From Ensifer adhaerens (GTDB lineage Bacteria; Pseudomonadota; Alphaproteobacteria; Rhizobiales; Rhizobiaceae), in contig NZ_CP083350.1 of the NCBI RefSeq assembly GCF_020035535.1, positions 2,118,501 to 2,182,500 of the forward strand: a stretch of DNA of 64,000 bases. The letters are read 5' to 3'. Positions 1 through 9,065 of the stretch are shown piece after piece. Below the pieces are notes generated by a model, which saw nothing but the letters and a program-made list of their open reading frames with translations, was not told the origin of the DNA and ran no database searches. Positions within the stretch are counted from its first letter, which is position 1; every line of letters begins with the position of its first letter. The position numbers were made by a program, and so were the translations under genes.

Positions 1-1
1 C

Positions 2-199
2 GGCGGCATCGTCGTGACTGAAGCGATATTTGGATACCCGGGTCTCGGATTACTGATGCTGACCGCTGCAAATCAGAAGGACGTCCCCTTGCTTGAGGGA
101 GGAGCGTTGGTGTTCGCGGTCGTGGCGGTCTGCTCGCAGGTCGCCGCAGATTTCCTCAATGCGTGGCTCAACCCTCGGATAGGAGCGGGACTGGCATGA
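2..199 (+). CDS. ABC transporter permease, DppB type (3' end only)
   Basis: This is the C-terminal end of an inner-membrane permease of a dipeptide/oligopeptide-type importer; the gene begins before the window. The frame is open from base 2 and reads into a segment with FGYPGLGLL, which matches the ExxFxxPGxG signature near the end of DppB-family permeases, and then a final hydrophobic helix ending in a DP/NPR-like tail (LNPRIG). The stop codon overlaps the start of the next permease (ATGA at 196-199), so the two are translationally coupled. The cognate binding protein must lie upstream of the window. The family assignment is strong; the substrate is unknown, although the downstream enzymes suggest a cyclic amide or a modified amino acid or sugar. 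Confidence 0.85.
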   Translation, partial: GGIVVTEAIFGYPGLGLLMLTAANQKDVPLLEGGALVFAVVAVCSQVAADFLNAWLNPRIGAGLA

Positions 200-1068
200 C
201 AATTCTGGACAATCTCGCTGCCACGGATGAAAGCGTACATAGGTCGCCTGTCGTCAGGTTTCCAATATTGCGCTCGGTCCTCCGTTCAAGACAGGCAACG
301 GCCGGACTTCTGGTCGTGCTGTTCTGGGTAGTTGCAGCGGTCGCGGCACCGATCCTCGCGCCATTTCCGCCGAACGATTTGGTGGGCCCGGCACTCCAGG
401 GACCGAGCTGGAAATTTCTGCTGGGGACCGATGACCTCGGAAGGGACGTGTTGTCCCGCACCCTTTGGGGAGCACGTCCAGTACTCATTCTCGCACCAAT
501 GGCTGTTCTCCTTGCCGAGACCATCGGAGCATCGATTGGCTTGGTGTCGGGTTACATTGGCGGACTGTTCGATCAGATTGTAATGCGCATAAACGACGCT
601 CTGATCTCGTTTCCCGCGATCTTGCTTTATCTGCTCATCATCGCCGCGCTTGGACCGTCCAACATGAACATCGTGGTGGCAATTGCGCTGGGTTCGGCTC
701 CGGGGATCGCGCGTATCGTGAGAAGTACCGTGATCGAACTGCGCGGCCGAAGCTTCATCCATGCGGCACAGGTGCGGGGAGAGCGGTTCTGGTACATCCT
801 CTTGGTGGAGCTCCTTCCGAATACAAAGGGTCCCATCCTGGTTGATGCCATGCTTCGCGTCGCATACGCATCATTCGCCATCGGGACGCTGGGCTTCCTC
901 GGACTGGGCACTCCTCCGCCAAACCCCGATTGGGGCGGCATGGTCAACCAGGGTGTTCGGTGGCTCGCAGTATCGTCCTGGATGACCGCGATCCCGGCAA
1001 TAGCTCTCGCGTCGCTCGTTATCGGCCTGAACCTAGTAGTGGACGTCATTCAGGAGGAGGACGCGTAA
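196..1068 (+). CDS. ABC transporter permease, DppC type
   Basis: Second permease of the importer, 290 residues. A short cytoplasmic N-terminus is followed by a first membrane helix (about residues 35-55), the LLGTDDLGRDVLSR motif typical of DppC/OppC proteins, and the five-helix BPD_transp_1 core with an EAA-like loop. It ends with the FLGLGTPPPNPDWGGM motif common to this family. I chose ATG 196 over an in-frame start 33 bases upstream because it gives the usual 4-base ATGA overlap with the preceding permease. The stop codon overlaps the next start by one base (TAATG), and a perfect CAGGAGGAGG ribosome site for the ATPase lies inside the 3' end of this gene. Function as an importer subunit is secure; the substrate is not known. 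Confidence 0.93.
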   Translation: MTILDNLAATDESVHRSPVVRFPILRSVLRSRQATAGLLVVLFWVVAAVAAPILAPFPPNDLVGPALQGPSWKFLLGTDDLGRDVLSRTLWGARPVLILAPMAVLLAETIGASIGLVSGYIGGLFDQIVMRINDALISFPAILLYLLIIAALGPSNMNIVVAIALGSAPGIARIVRSTVIELRGRSFIHAAQVRGERFWYILLVELLPNTKGPILVDAMLRVAYASFAIGTLGFLGLGTPPPNPDWGGMVNQGVRWLAVSSWMTAIPAIALASLVIGLNLVVDVIQEEDA

Positions 1069-3185
1069 TGAAAGCGAAAACGCTCCTCTCGGTAGAGAAC
1101 CTTTCCATCGATTTTCGGACCTCAAGTGGTTCGGTTCATGCGGTCAGAGACGTGACACTGTCGATCGGCAGAGGCGAGATCGTCGGCCTTGTCGGTGAAA
1201 GCGGCTGCGGTAAGAGCACGCTCGGATACGCCGTCATGGGAGACTTCGGTCGCGGCAAGGTCCGCACGGCCGGTTCGATCCGCTTCGACGGTTTCGACAT
1301 TCTGCAAGCGACGCCCGAAAGTTTGCGGCAACTGCGGGGCAAGCGGATCGCGATGGTTCACCAGAATCCCGCAGGAGCTCTGACTCCGACACTCAAGATC
1401 GGCAGACAGCTCACCGAGATCCTGATCGTTCATGAGAAAATGTCTCCGACCGAGGCGCATAACCGCGTGGTGGAATTGTTCACGCAGGTGAAGCTGCCGG
1501 ATCCGTCCGCAATCATGGAACGTTATCCCCATGAACTGAGCGGGGGGCAGCAGCAGCGCGTCGTCATCGCAGCTGCGCTTCTTAGCCGTCCGGAACTGCT
1601 AATCCTCGACGAGCCTACAACCGGCCTCGACGTCACGGTGGAAGCCGTTGTGCTCGATCTTCTGCACGAACTTCGCGAGCGCACGGGCGTCGCGATGCTG
1701 CTGATTGCACACAATCTTGGCGTCATCGCCCGAATTTGTGAGCGTGTGGGCGTCATGTACGCCGGCGAGCTGGTCGAGATGGCGGACGCGCGGCAATTAT
1801 TCCGCAATCCGCGCCATCCTTACACGATAAACCTGTTGCGCTGCGTGCCTCGTTTAGACCGCGTATCCGGGGCCGAGTTGCAGCCCATCCCCGGATTTCT
1901 CCCAAGTCCTTTCGCCGCGGCGACAAGCTGCCTTTTCGCGCCGAGATGTGAGTTCAGCTCCGATCAATGCCGTTCGGCGAGGCCCGACCTGACGACCGAG
2001 ATCGATAGGTCGATCCGTTGTTTTCGCTGGAAGGAAACCGGCCACCCGATGGCTGCCTCCCCCCAACCGCGCGCCGCGGTCCGGACAGCGGCCCGCAGCA
2101 AACTTGAGGTGCTTACCGCACGGGACCTCAGCGTTACCTATGAACTGCGCCCGCGAGGTATCACCGCCGGCACCATGAAAATGCGGGTCGTAGACGGCGT
2201 GGGTCTGGACTTGGTGGAAGGCTCCATCACAGCTGTGGTAGGCGAAAGCGGGAGCGGCAAGACCACCCTCGGACGTGCAATTGTTGGTTTGACGCACGCC
2301 AGCGGTGGTGCCGTATTGCTACGGGGAGATGACATCAGCGGACCGGTTAGGAGCCGCAGCTCTTTGGCCCACCGCCTCTTGCAGATGGTGTTTCAGGACC
2401 ATGGCGGTACGCTCAATCCGTCGTTGTCGGTCGGCCGCATCATAGCAAGGCCACTTCGGCTATTCGGACTTGTAAACCGTCGCGACCAGTCGGAAGCCGT
2501 CCGTGGCTTGCTTGACTCCGTTGGCTTGAATCCGGACGTGGCGGCTCAGCGCTCGGACAAACTCAGCGGTGGGCAGAAGCAGCGTGTCGCGATAGCGAGG
2601 GCGTTTGCTGGTAAACCGGACGTGGTCATCTGCGACGAAATCACATCGGCGCTCGATGTTTCCGTTCAAGCTTCAGTGCTCAACTTCCTCGTATCGCTAC
2701 AGAAGCGTTTCGGAACCAGTCTGCTGTTTATCAGCCACGACCTTGGCGTCGTCCGATACATCGCGGACAGCGTGCTCGTGATGTATCTCGGCCGCATTTG
2801 CGAACGGGGGCCCGTCGATGCGATTTTCGGAGGGCCAAACCATCCCTACACAGCAGCGTTGATCTCCGCCGTCCCAGTGCCAGATCCGGACGACCGCCGC
2901 GAACAGATACGACTCGACGGTGTTGTCCCCAGCGCGGCAAACCGACCATCCGGCTGCCCATTCCATACCCGTTGCCCGCGAAAGATCGGCGCAATCTGCG
3001 AAGAGCAGTCACCGCCTCTTCGAGAGCCTCAGCCGGGCCACATAATCGAGTGCCATCTGGCAGTCGAGGATCTGCCGAATTTTTCCAAGCGGCCTTCCGG
3101 CTCGCATCGCACGGACTCCGACGGAGCCCATCTAAATCTGGCGTCGAACACAGGTATGAGCATGAGAGAGGAGAGGCTGTCGTGA
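1068..3185 (+). CDS. Fused double ABC transporter ATPase (DppD-DppF type)
   Basis: A single 705-residue protein carrying both ATPase domains of the importer, which are usually separate DppD and DppF proteins. Domain 1 shows Walker [10 protein letters not shown], signature LSGGQQQR and Walker B LLILDEPTTGLD. Domain 2, from about residue 350, shows GESGSGKTT, LSGGQKQR and VVICDEITSALD. Each half ends in the cysteine-bearing oligopeptide C-terminal module (CLFAPRC and CPFHTRCP). An oddity is the second Walker B, where DEIT replaces the usual DEPT. ATG 1068 was chosen because AGGAGGAGG lies eight bases upstream and because it overlaps the preceding stop; the longer reading frame from 930 is only open by chance. 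The last bases overlap the GTG of the next gene. Confidence 0.93.
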   Translation: MKAKTLLSVENLSIDFRTSSGSVHAVRDVTLSIGRGEIVGLVGESGCGKSTLGYAVMGDFGRGKVRTAGSIRFDGFDILQATPESLRQLRGKRIAMVHQNPAGALTPTLKIGRQLTEILIVHEKMSPTEAHNRVVELFTQVKLPDPSAIMERYPHELSGGQQQRVVIAAALLSRPELLILDEPTTGLDVTVEAVVLDLLHELRERTGVAMLLIAHNLGVIARICERVGVMYAGELVEMADARQLFRNPRHPYTINLLRCVPRLDRVSGAELQPIPGFLPSPFAAATSCLFAPRCEFSSDQCRSARPDLTTEIDRSIRCFRWKETGHPMAASPQPRAAVRTAARSKLEVLTARDLSVTYELRPRGITAGTMKMRVVDGVGLDLVEGSITAVVGESGSGKTTLGRAIVGLTHASGGAVLLRGDDISGPVRSRSSLAHRLLQMVFQDHGGTLNPSLSVGRIIARPLRLFGLVNRRDQSEAVRGLLDSVGLNPDVAAQRSDKLSGGQKQRVAIARAFAGKPDVVICDEITSALDVSVQASVLNFLVSLQKRFGTSLLFISHDLGVVRYIADSVLVMYLGRICERGPVDAIFGGPNHPYTAALISAVPVPDPDDRREQIRLDGVVPSAANRPSGCPFHTRCPRKIGAICEEQSPPLREPQPGHIIECHLAVEDLPNFSKRPSGSHRTDSDGAHLNLASNTGMSMREERLS

Positions 3186-4138
3186 AAGTGAGTTGTCTGG
3201 GACCAGAACGCGACTTTGTTGGATATGGCCGACGCCCTCCAGCCTTTACCTGGCCTGGTGACGCCAAGCTCGTGATCAACATGGTGATCGTCTACGAGGA
3301 AGGCGCGGAGTACTCCCACTACGACGGTGATGGACGAAACGACAACTGGGGTGAATTCGACCTGAGGATATCGCCGAAAGTCCGCGATCTGGGAACAGAA
3401 ACGCATTTTGAGTTCGGCAGCAGGGTGGGAATTTGGCGGCTCGCTCGGCTTTTCGACCGGTACGCAATTCCAGTGACCATGTCGGCATGCGCACGAGCGC
3501 TTGAGCGAAACCCGCAGGTTGTGTCTTGGCTCAAGGAGCGAGGCCACGACGTTCTCGGCCATGGTTGGAAGTGGACGGAATCCTGGGAAATGGAAAAGAG
3601 CGACGAGCGCGAACATCTTCAGCGCGCTCTTAGTCTCTACCGGGACCTCTTGGGCGAACGCCCGCTCGGCTGGAACAGCAGGTCGTTCCCGAGCGTCAAC
3701 ACACTCGATCTCATCGCCGAAGATGGGGGATTCCTCTACTACTCCGATCCATGCAATGACGAAATTCCCTACTACACGAGTACGAAGGGCGGACCCTTGT
3801 TGGTCGTTCCCTATTCGAAGTTGCTGAACGATAGCCGCTTCCTTGTGAGTCCGGGATATAGTTCTCCGCGAGATTTCTACGAGGACAGTGTCCGGGCGAT
3901 CGACTACATGGTCGACGAAGCATCGGACGCGGGTCCCCGCATGACGACGATCGCCGTCCATGCGCGCTGGACGGGGCAGCCCAACAGAGCTTCGGCATTG
4001 AGGGACATCCTCGATCACTGCGTCTCGCGCCCGGAAATTCGATTTATGCGTCGCGATGACATTGCCCAACACTGGTTGGCGCAGTTTGGGCCCGACAGCC
4101 CATTACTGGCGACAGGCCAGAACCACACGCGGGTCTGA
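3182..4138 (+). CDS. PuuE-like polysaccharide-deacetylase-fold hydrolase (copy 1)
   Basis: A 318-residue member of the NodB/polysaccharide-deacetylase fold, most like PuuE allantoinases, which open a cyclic ureide without the usual metal site. The pattern is VYEEGAEYS at about residues 37-45 (where NodB enzymes have TFDDG), then ETHFEFGSRVGIWR, GHDVLGHGWKWTE in place of the His-x3-His metal motif, GWNSRSFPSVNT and SDPCNDEIPYY. The start is GTG 3182, overlapping the preceding stop (GTGA). Its N-terminus then aligns residue for residue with copy 2 at 15402. It is followed by a regulator, SDR, epimerase and TPP enzyme. Hydrolysis of an amide, ureide or formamide is well supported by the family; allantoin as substrate is not, because the rest of the purine pathway is absent here. 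Confidence 0.85.
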   Translation: MKVSCLGPERDFVGYGRRPPAFTWPGDAKLVINMVIVYEEGAEYSHYDGDGRNDNWGEFDLRISPKVRDLGTETHFEFGSRVGIWRLARLFDRYAIPVTMSACARALERNPQVVSWLKERGHDVLGHGWKWTESWEMEKSDEREHLQRALSLYRDLLGERPLGWNSRSFPSVNTLDLIAEDGGFLYYSDPCNDEIPYYTSTKGGPLLVVPYSKLLNDSRFLVSPGYSSPRDFYEDSVRAIDYMVDEASDAGPRMTTIAVHARWTGQPNRASALRDILDHCVSRPEIRFMRRDDIAQHWLAQFGPDSPLLATGQNHTRV

Positions 4139-4140
4139 CC

Positions 4141-4893
4141 ATGGCACAGCTCGATGAGGAACTTCTTACCGAGACAACGCTGGCTGACGAGATCGCGTTC
4201 CAGCTCGAGGGCGATATACTCGCAGGGAGGCTGCAGCCCGGGTCGAAGCTTCGGCAGGAGGAGCTTTGTTCCCGGTTCGGTGTGAGCAGAACACCTATCC
4301 GGGAAGCGCTACGCAAGCTGCAGGCCCAGAGGCTTGTCACGCTCGCCCCCAACCGGGGGGCGACGGTACGCGTCCTTACCCGCCAGGAGATCGAGGAGGT
4401 CTACGAACTCCGGGCGGAACTTGAAGGTTACGCGGCGTATCTTGCATGCGTGCGCGCTGACGACGACTTCGATCGAAGGCTGATTGAGGCGTCCAGCGAT
4501 GTGCAGACGCGCGCTCATCCTGGACCGGAGCGGGACGTTTGCGATCGACAGCTTAATGTTGAAGTGAGCGAGTCTATTCGCGGCTTTCACCACATTATCC
4601 AGGAGACCGCGGGAAACGCGACGCTCGTTAGCGTTATCCGGGATCTCGAAGCACTTTTCCTCGGGAGCTATTGTTCCCATGAGATGGCGGATCCCGGTGT
4701 CGCCGAGCGCCTACATGTGGACGAACACCGAGGAATTCAGGACGCGTTGCTAGCTCGTAATGCTGCCGCTGCGAGAGAGCTAATGCGGGCCCATATCCTC
4801 CACGCCAAGAGAATACTGCTGGATTATCTCGACAACACCGGTTTCTGGGCGGGGCACGATGACACTGACAATCAGGAGCAGCCAAATGAGTAG
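4141..4893 (+). CDS. GntR family transcriptional regulator (FCD subfamily)
   Basis: A 250-residue DNA-binding regulator. The N-terminal winged helix (about residues 10-80) has ILAGRLQPGSKLRQEELCSR and the recognition-helix signature VSRTPIREALRKL. The C-terminal part is a helical FCD ligand-binding domain with YELRAELEGYAAYLA and the H-x3-H-type stretch DEHRGIQDALLARNAAAA. It sits two bases after the hydrolase stop inside the operon, and its end overlaps the SDR start by eight bases. It therefore probably autoregulates the operon in response to a pathway intermediate, often a sugar acid or dicarboxylate in this family. The start ATG follows GGGTCTGACC without a strong ribosome site, consistent with translational coupling. 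Confidence 0.92.
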   Translation: MAQLDEELLTETTLADEIAFQLEGDILAGRLQPGSKLRQEELCSRFGVSRTPIREALRKLQAQRLVTLAPNRGATVRVLTRQEIEEVYELRAELEGYAAYLACVRADDDFDRRLIEASSDVQTRAHPGPERDVCDRQLNVEVSESIRGFHHIIQETAGNATLVSVIRDLEALFLGSYCSHEMADPGVAERLHVDEHRGIQDALLARNAAAARELMRAHILHAKRILLDYLDNTGFWAGHDDTDNQEQPNE

Positions 4894-5650
4894 AGCGATG
4901 GAAGGGAAGGTTGCGATAGTAACCGGAGCCGGCGGCGATATCGGGCGAGCCATCGCTATGATGCTCTGCAATCGAGGAGCACGGGTCGTGTGCATGGACC
5001 TGAATGAGCGGCGCGCCGCCGAAGTGGCCAGGGCCATCAATGTGGATGGCGGGGCCTGTGTGTCGCTTGGTGGTGACGTTAGTAGCAGCGTCGACGCAAA
5101 GCGAGCTACGTCGATGGCGCTCGACACTTTCGGCGGTCTGCACGTGCTCGTCAACAACGCGGCGTTCTTCATGCAGGACGCGGTCCTGCCCGAGGTCGAG
5201 GAGGAACAGTTCGACCGCTCTTTCGCGGTGAACGTCGGTGGCGTGTTTCGGATGTCGAAATACGCCATTCCAGTGATCAAGCGCTCGGGAGGGGGCAGCA
5301 TCGTCCACGTCGCCTCCCAGATGGGGCACGTCGCCCGCAAGTACCAGGCGACATACTGCGCGAGCAAAGGCGCGCTGCTCGTGATGGCGAAGGCGATGGC
5401 GCTAGATCACGCACTTGACGGTATTCGGGTAAACACGGTCTCGCCGGGCGGCATAGCCACGCAGGGTATGGCCGATCAGTGGGGCGGCATTGAAATCGCC
5501 GAAAAGGAGTGGGGGGCCAAGATGCACCCGATTGGCCGCTTAGGAACGATGGCCGAGGTGGCGGAAGCAGTGTGCTTCCTCGCCAGTGACGCGGCATCCT
5601 TCATTACGGGCACCGATATCCTTGTCGACGGAGGGTACACCGCATGCTGA
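4886..5650 (+). CDS. Short-chain dehydrogenase/reductase (copy 1)
   Basis: A classical SDR of 254 residues that oxidises an alcohol or reduces a carbonyl with NAD(P). Seen in the sequence: cofactor motif TGAGGDIG near residue 15, an acidic residue at the end of strand 2 (VVCMDLNE, suggesting NAD preference), NNAA, the catalytic serine in IVHVASQMGH, YCASKGA (YxxxK) and the C-terminal substrate loop with DGGYTAC. ATG 4886 follows AGGAGCAGCC; a second ATG at 4898 is possible. The gene overlaps the regulator and precedes the epimerase by 78 bases. A second SDR closes the homologous cluster at 20376, although the two are only moderately similar. The substrate is unknown. Confidence 0.9.
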   Translation: MSRAMEGKVAIVTGAGGDIGRAIAMMLCNRGARVVCMDLNERRAAEVARAINVDGGACVSLGGDVSSSVDAKRATSMALDTFGGLHVLVNNAAFFMQDAVLPEVEEEQFDRSFAVNVGGVFRMSKYAIPVIKRSGGGSIVHVASQMGHVARKYQATYCASKGALLVMAKAMALDHALDGIRVNTVSPGGIATQGMADQWGGIEIAEKEWGAKMHPIGRLGTMAEVAEAVCFLASDAASFITGTDILVDGGYTAC

Positions 5651-5660
5651 CCACAAACCG

Positions 5661-5693
5661 ACGGGAATGAACCCGTAGCGGGCTTCGCCCCGC
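5661..5693 (+). other. Tandem small hairpins between the SDR and the epimerase
   Basis: Two adjacent inverted repeats lie in the 78-base gap: ACGGG-AATGAA-CCCGT (5661-5676) and GCGGG-CTTCGC-CCCGC (5678-5693). No U-run follows, so they are unlikely to terminate transcription. They may set relative expression or RNA stability within the operon, or be a small REP-like palindrome. Confidence 0.35.
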
Positions 5694-5728
5694 ACGCGAC
5701 CTCACATTGAAACATTACAGGTGAGACA

Positions 5729-6763
5729 ATGAATCTGCTTGTCACGGGCGGACATGGGTTCGTCATGAGTAACTTCGTGCGTCACTGGCTGGAACGGTAC
5801 CCCGGTTCTCGCGTGACGATACTGGATGCGTCCCCGGCCGACGCCGAATGCGCGCGCTTTTTGAAAGCGGTCCAGGATCGCATCGACTTTGTCCAGACAG
5901 ACATACTCGATCTGGAGGGCTGGAGCGCCAAGATCGCGCATCTGGACATCGACGCGATAGTCCACGGGGCGACTGTTACGCCCCACCCATACGTAACGTC
6001 GACCGGTGCTACCTGCGATCCAGAACGCTTGGCCCCCACTACGGTCATCGAAGTTAATGTAGGAGGCACGGTCGCGGCATTGGAGTTTGCACGCCACCGG
6101 GGTGGGATAAGGCGTTTCGTCTATGTCAGCACCGGTTCGGTGTACGGCGACATTGGTCCCGCCGAACCAGGGCAGCCGCTGCCTGAAGAGGGCTATGTCG
6201 CTCCCCAGACGCTCTACGGGATTTCCAAGTATTCCGCGGAAATGATCGTCCGCCGGTACGGGGAGCTTTACGGCCTGTCGGTGGTGTCGGCCAGACTCGC
6301 GTCGGTTTTCGGTCCCATGGACAGGCCCAACCACGTCCGGAACGTTCAAGGAACGCCCAATCTCGTGGCGAGCCTCGCCGTCGCGGGCAAGCCGTTGCTG
6401 GTGCATTCCTTCGAAGGTGTCGGGGACTGGATAAACACTGCGGACGTGGCCGAAGCACTTCGATGCCTCGTCGTCGCCGAAACGGTGCAGCATCAAGCGT
6501 ACAACGTCGCCTATGGAAGCGCGGAGACAGTCCGCGACCTCGTGGACCACGTCGCGATAATTCTGCCGGTGAGCGCAACGGAAACGGACCTGGCGAAGGC
6601 GAACGTGAAGTGCGACCCGGACCGTAGAGCAGGGCAATGGGGAGCTTACGACATCAGCCGAATGCAGACTGAGTTCGGGTGGGCTCCAGCGCCCCTGAGA
6701 CAACGGATGCATGAATACGTGAATTGGCTGAAGGACCGCGTTCTGTCAGCCCCGAATTCCTAA
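5729..6763 (+). CDS. NAD-dependent epimerase/dehydratase, extended SDR (copy 1)
   Basis: A 344-residue extended SDR of the sugar-nucleotide epimerase/dehydratase superfamily. The N-terminal Rossmann motif is TGGHGFV (usually TGGxGFI), the catalytic serine region is VSTGSVYGD, and the Tyr-Lys pair is YGISKYSAE. A recurrent feature shared with the copy at 16367 is the segment HGATVTPHPYVTSTGA, and a C-terminal QWGAYDISRMQTEFGW. Although the superfamily is best known for UDP-sugars, no glycosyltransferase or polysaccharide gene is nearby. I infer a redox or epimerisation step on the small molecule handled by the flanking hydrolase and TPP enzyme. The ribosome site is GGTGAGACA before ATG 5729. 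Confidence 0.88.
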   Translation: MNLLVTGGHGFVMSNFVRHWLERYPGSRVTILDASPADAECARFLKAVQDRIDFVQTDILDLEGWSAKIAHLDIDAIVHGATVTPHPYVTSTGATCDPERLAPTTVIEVNVGGTVAALEFARHRGGIRRFVYVSTGSVYGDIGPAEPGQPLPEEGYVAPQTLYGISKYSAEMIVRRYGELYGLSVVSARLASVFGPMDRPNHVRNVQGTPNLVASLAVAGKPLLVHSFEGVGDWINTADVAEALRCLVVAETVQHQAYNVAYGSAETVRDLVDHVAIILPVSATETDLAKANVKCDPDRRAGQWGAYDISRMQTEFGWAPAPLRQRMHEYVNWLKDRVLSAPNS

Positions 6764-6775
6764 GGAGGAAAAAAG

Positions 6776-8425
6776 ATGAAACTTACAGGCAGCGACTTGG
6801 TAGCAAAGGTCCTTCAAATTGAAGGCGTCGAAAACATCGTCGGCTTTCCGCACAGCGAGCTTTTCGATTCTTGCGCGGCTCTCGGCATCCGTCCGGTGAT
6901 CGCCCGCACCGAGCGAGTGGCGGTCAACATTGCCGAAGGCTTCTCGCGGATGACCGACGGTCGGACGACGGGCGTCGTGACTGCACAATACGGACCCGGC
7001 GTCGAAACTGCCTTCGGCGCTGTGGCGCAGGCCTATAGCGACAATTCACCGATACTTGTCCTGCCCACCGCATATCCCCGAGGGTCCGAGGTCGTAGCTC
7101 CCAATTTTCAGGCTTCTCGAAACTTCCGAAACATTACGAAATGGGCAGAAAGCGCGGCCAAGGTGGAACAGCTTCCACAGCTGATGCAGTACGTTTTCAG
7201 CCGCCTGCGAAATGGGGGGCCCGGCCCCGTAATGCTCGAACTGCCAATCGACATCCTGGCCGAGGAGTACAAAGGCGAGCTCAACTATGTGTCGCCCCGC
7301 CGCTCTTCGCCCGTTCCGGATGCCACCGATCTCGCGGAATTGGCGGATGCCTTGGTCAAGGCAAAGAGTCCCGTCATCTATGCAGGTCAGGGGGTACTCT
7401 ACTCACGTGCCTGGGACGAGTTGAAATCGCTTGCGGAACTGGTTGGCGCCCCAGTCCTGACCACCGTCAATGGCAAGAGCGCCTTTCCTGAGAACCACCC
7501 GTTGGCACTCGGTACCGGCGGAAAGTCACGGCCGGCCACGGTCGACGAGTTTCTCAAGCGCGCAGACCTAGTCGTTGCCGTCGGCACCAGCCTCGTTCGT
7601 TCGGCCTATGTGACGACAATCCCGAACGGGAAAACGATCGCCCATATTACGATCAACGAGGCGGACATTGCCAAGGACTATCCGGTGTCGCTGGGCGTTG
7701 TCGGGGATGCGAAGGCTGTTCTTGTCGAACTCCGCGAAGCTGTCAGCCAGCATCCGGCGCTTTCCGAACGGCCGAACGTGGATGACGTCGCTCGCGGCGT
7801 GGCCTCGGTCCGCCGGGATTTCATGGCCAAATGGATGCCACTTCTGACGTCGAACGAGACGCCCATCACGCCGTATCGCATAATCTGGGACCTCATGAAG
7901 GTCGTGGACCGCACGAAGACGGTGGTTACTCACGACGCCGGGCAGCCGCGTGACCAGATTACCCCGTTCTACGAGGCGATTGTGCCGCACGGATACATGG
8001 GATGGGGGCGCACTACGCAGCTTGGAAGCGGCCTCGGTTTGATGCTGGGAGCCAAGTTGGCACGACCAGACTGGCTGGCGGTAAACATCATGGGCGAGGC
8101 GGCCTTCGGCATGATCGGGATGGACGTCGAGACCGGCGTCCGCGCGCAACTTCCGATCCTGACGATTGTCCTTCGCAATGAAATCATGGGCGGCTACGGC
8201 GGTTATATGCCGACGGCCACGCAGCGTTATGGGGCGAACAAGTTGAGCGGGGAATACACGCAAATTGCCGAGGGGCTCGGTGCTTACAGCGAGCACGTTG
8301 CGAAGCCCGACGACCTCGTTCCGGCCATGCAGCGATGCATCCGTAGCATCTCCGAAGGGCGGTCGGCCGTGCTGGAAGTCCGCACACGCGAGGAGCCGCG
8401 TTTAGCTGGCATAACGGCACCATGA
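6776..8425 (+). CDS. Thiamine-pyrophosphate-dependent enzyme, acetolactate-synthase-like (copy 1)
   Basis: A 549-residue TPP enzyme with the usual three-domain layout: an N-terminal pyrimidine-binding domain (GFPHSELFDS, and RTERVAVNIAEGFSR holding the conserved catalytic Glu), a middle domain (ADALVKAKSPVIYAGQGVLYS), and a C-terminal diphosphate-binding domain. The GDG-x(24-27)-N metal motif is changed to GEA (IMGEAAFGM...VLRNEIMGG), and the same change occurs in copy 2. It is not a biosynthetic acetolactate synthase because no small subunit follows. A carbon-carbon lyase, decarboxylase or ligase role on a 2-keto acid is expected. The start has a strong TAAGGAGGAAAAAAG site. The GEA variant may alter metal binding and is worth testing. 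Confidence 0.9.
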   Translation: MKLTGSDLVAKVLQIEGVENIVGFPHSELFDSCAALGIRPVIARTERVAVNIAEGFSRMTDGRTTGVVTAQYGPGVETAFGAVAQAYSDNSPILVLPTAYPRGSEVVAPNFQASRNFRNITKWAESAAKVEQLPQLMQYVFSRLRNGGPGPVMLELPIDILAEEYKGELNYVSPRRSSPVPDATDLAELADALVKAKSPVIYAGQGVLYSRAWDELKSLAELVGAPVLTTVNGKSAFPENHPLALGTGGKSRPATVDEFLKRADLVVAVGTSLVRSAYVTTIPNGKTIAHITINEADIAKDYPVSLGVVGDAKAVLVELREAVSQHPALSERPNVDDVARGVASVRRDFMAKWMPLLTSNETPITPYRIIWDLMKVVDRTKTVVTHDAGQPRDQITPFYEAIVPHGYMGWGRTTQLGSGLGLMLGAKLARPDWLAVNIMGEAAFGMIGMDVETGVRAQLPILTIVLRNEIMGGYGGYMPTATQRYGANKLSGEYTQIAEGLGAYSEHVAKPDDLVPAMQRCIRSISEGRSAVLEVRTREEPRLAGITAP

Positions 8426-8715
8426 ACCGACGCGTCGTGCGTGCTCTCATGTCTTGCGACCAAGAACGCGGATGCGCACGCGGACGCCAAAACGAAAGGC
8501 ATCGGGGGGACGACAACCTCGTCCCTTTCGCCATGCGTAAGTGCTGCTGGATGCGAACGATCTCTGACCCGCGTTTTACACGATCGGAGATCCATTTGCC
8601 GGGACCAACAGGAGCCACTGGCAACGACTTCGGAGCAATCCTTGGTGAGCAGATCCGAAGTCCTACGTAGGCCTACTGATTTTACCTCACTACCCCAAAG
8701 TAACGGAGAGAGACC
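8426..8715. other. Intergenic stretch, no convincing gene
   Basis: These 290 bases separate the TPP enzyme from the cupin gene. An 82-codon frame starting at 8422 is open, but its residue composition (many Arg, Cys and Trp) and lack of any family motif argue against it being real. The last 20 bases hold a purine-rich ribosome site for the cupin. I see no terminator. Confidence 0.4.
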
Positions 8716-9042
8716 ATGAATGACCAGCCGGATCGCACCTTCAGCACAGACCGGATCCAAAGGGCTCGTGCAACAACAGACGCCAAGAGGCAGGCCGCTA
8801 CGTGGACCAAGTGGGAATCCGGCATGACGGAACCCTTCGAAATTCACTACGACCGGGCCGTGTCGTTCTGCGTGGTGGAAGGTCGAGGAGAGATTAGGTT
8901 TACGGACGGCACACAGCTCGACATCCAGAGGGACGACTTCGTAACAATTCATCCTGAGATCAGGGGCGTGTGGACCGTATTAGAGCCGATCACCAACCTT
9001 TATATGTGGCACGACACCAAGCCGATGCCGGTGAAACGCTGA
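8716..9042 (+). CDS. Small cupin protein (DUF861/cupin_3 type)
   Basis: A 108-residue single-domain cupin. The pattern [33 protein letters not shown], then a turn and [24 protein letters not shown], matches the cupin_3 family, which includes EutQ-like and ureidoglycine-aminohydrolase-like beta barrels. Most metal-binding histidines of true cupin enzymes are absent: only one His is present in the first motif region and the equivalent Glu is not clear. It may therefore bind a ligand rather than catalyse. The start follows GGAGAGAGACC. It stands between the TPP enzyme and a double hairpin that probably ends the transcript. The function is not known. Confidence 0.75.
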   Translation: MNDQPDRTFSTDRIQRARATTDAKRQAATWTKWESGMTEPFEIHYDRAVSFCVVEGRGEIRFTDGTQLDIQRDDFVTIHPEIRGVWTVLEPITNLYMWHDTKPMPVKR

Positions 9043-9065
9043 CTTCTCGGATCATAATCGACCTC

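Noticed and set aside
3029..4072. 347-codon minus-strand frame opposite the PuuE-like gene
   Set aside because: Antisense to a conserved gene; no domain visible.
6776..8425. Biosynthetic acetolactate synthase (ilvB)
   Set aside because: No ilvH small subunit follows, the GDG motif is altered, and the context is catabolic.
8422..8670. 82-codon frame starting with an ATGA overlap after the first TPP enzyme
   Set aside because: The overlap is suggestive, but the composition is unlike a folded protein, there is no counterpart after the second TPP enzyme, and no family is recognised.
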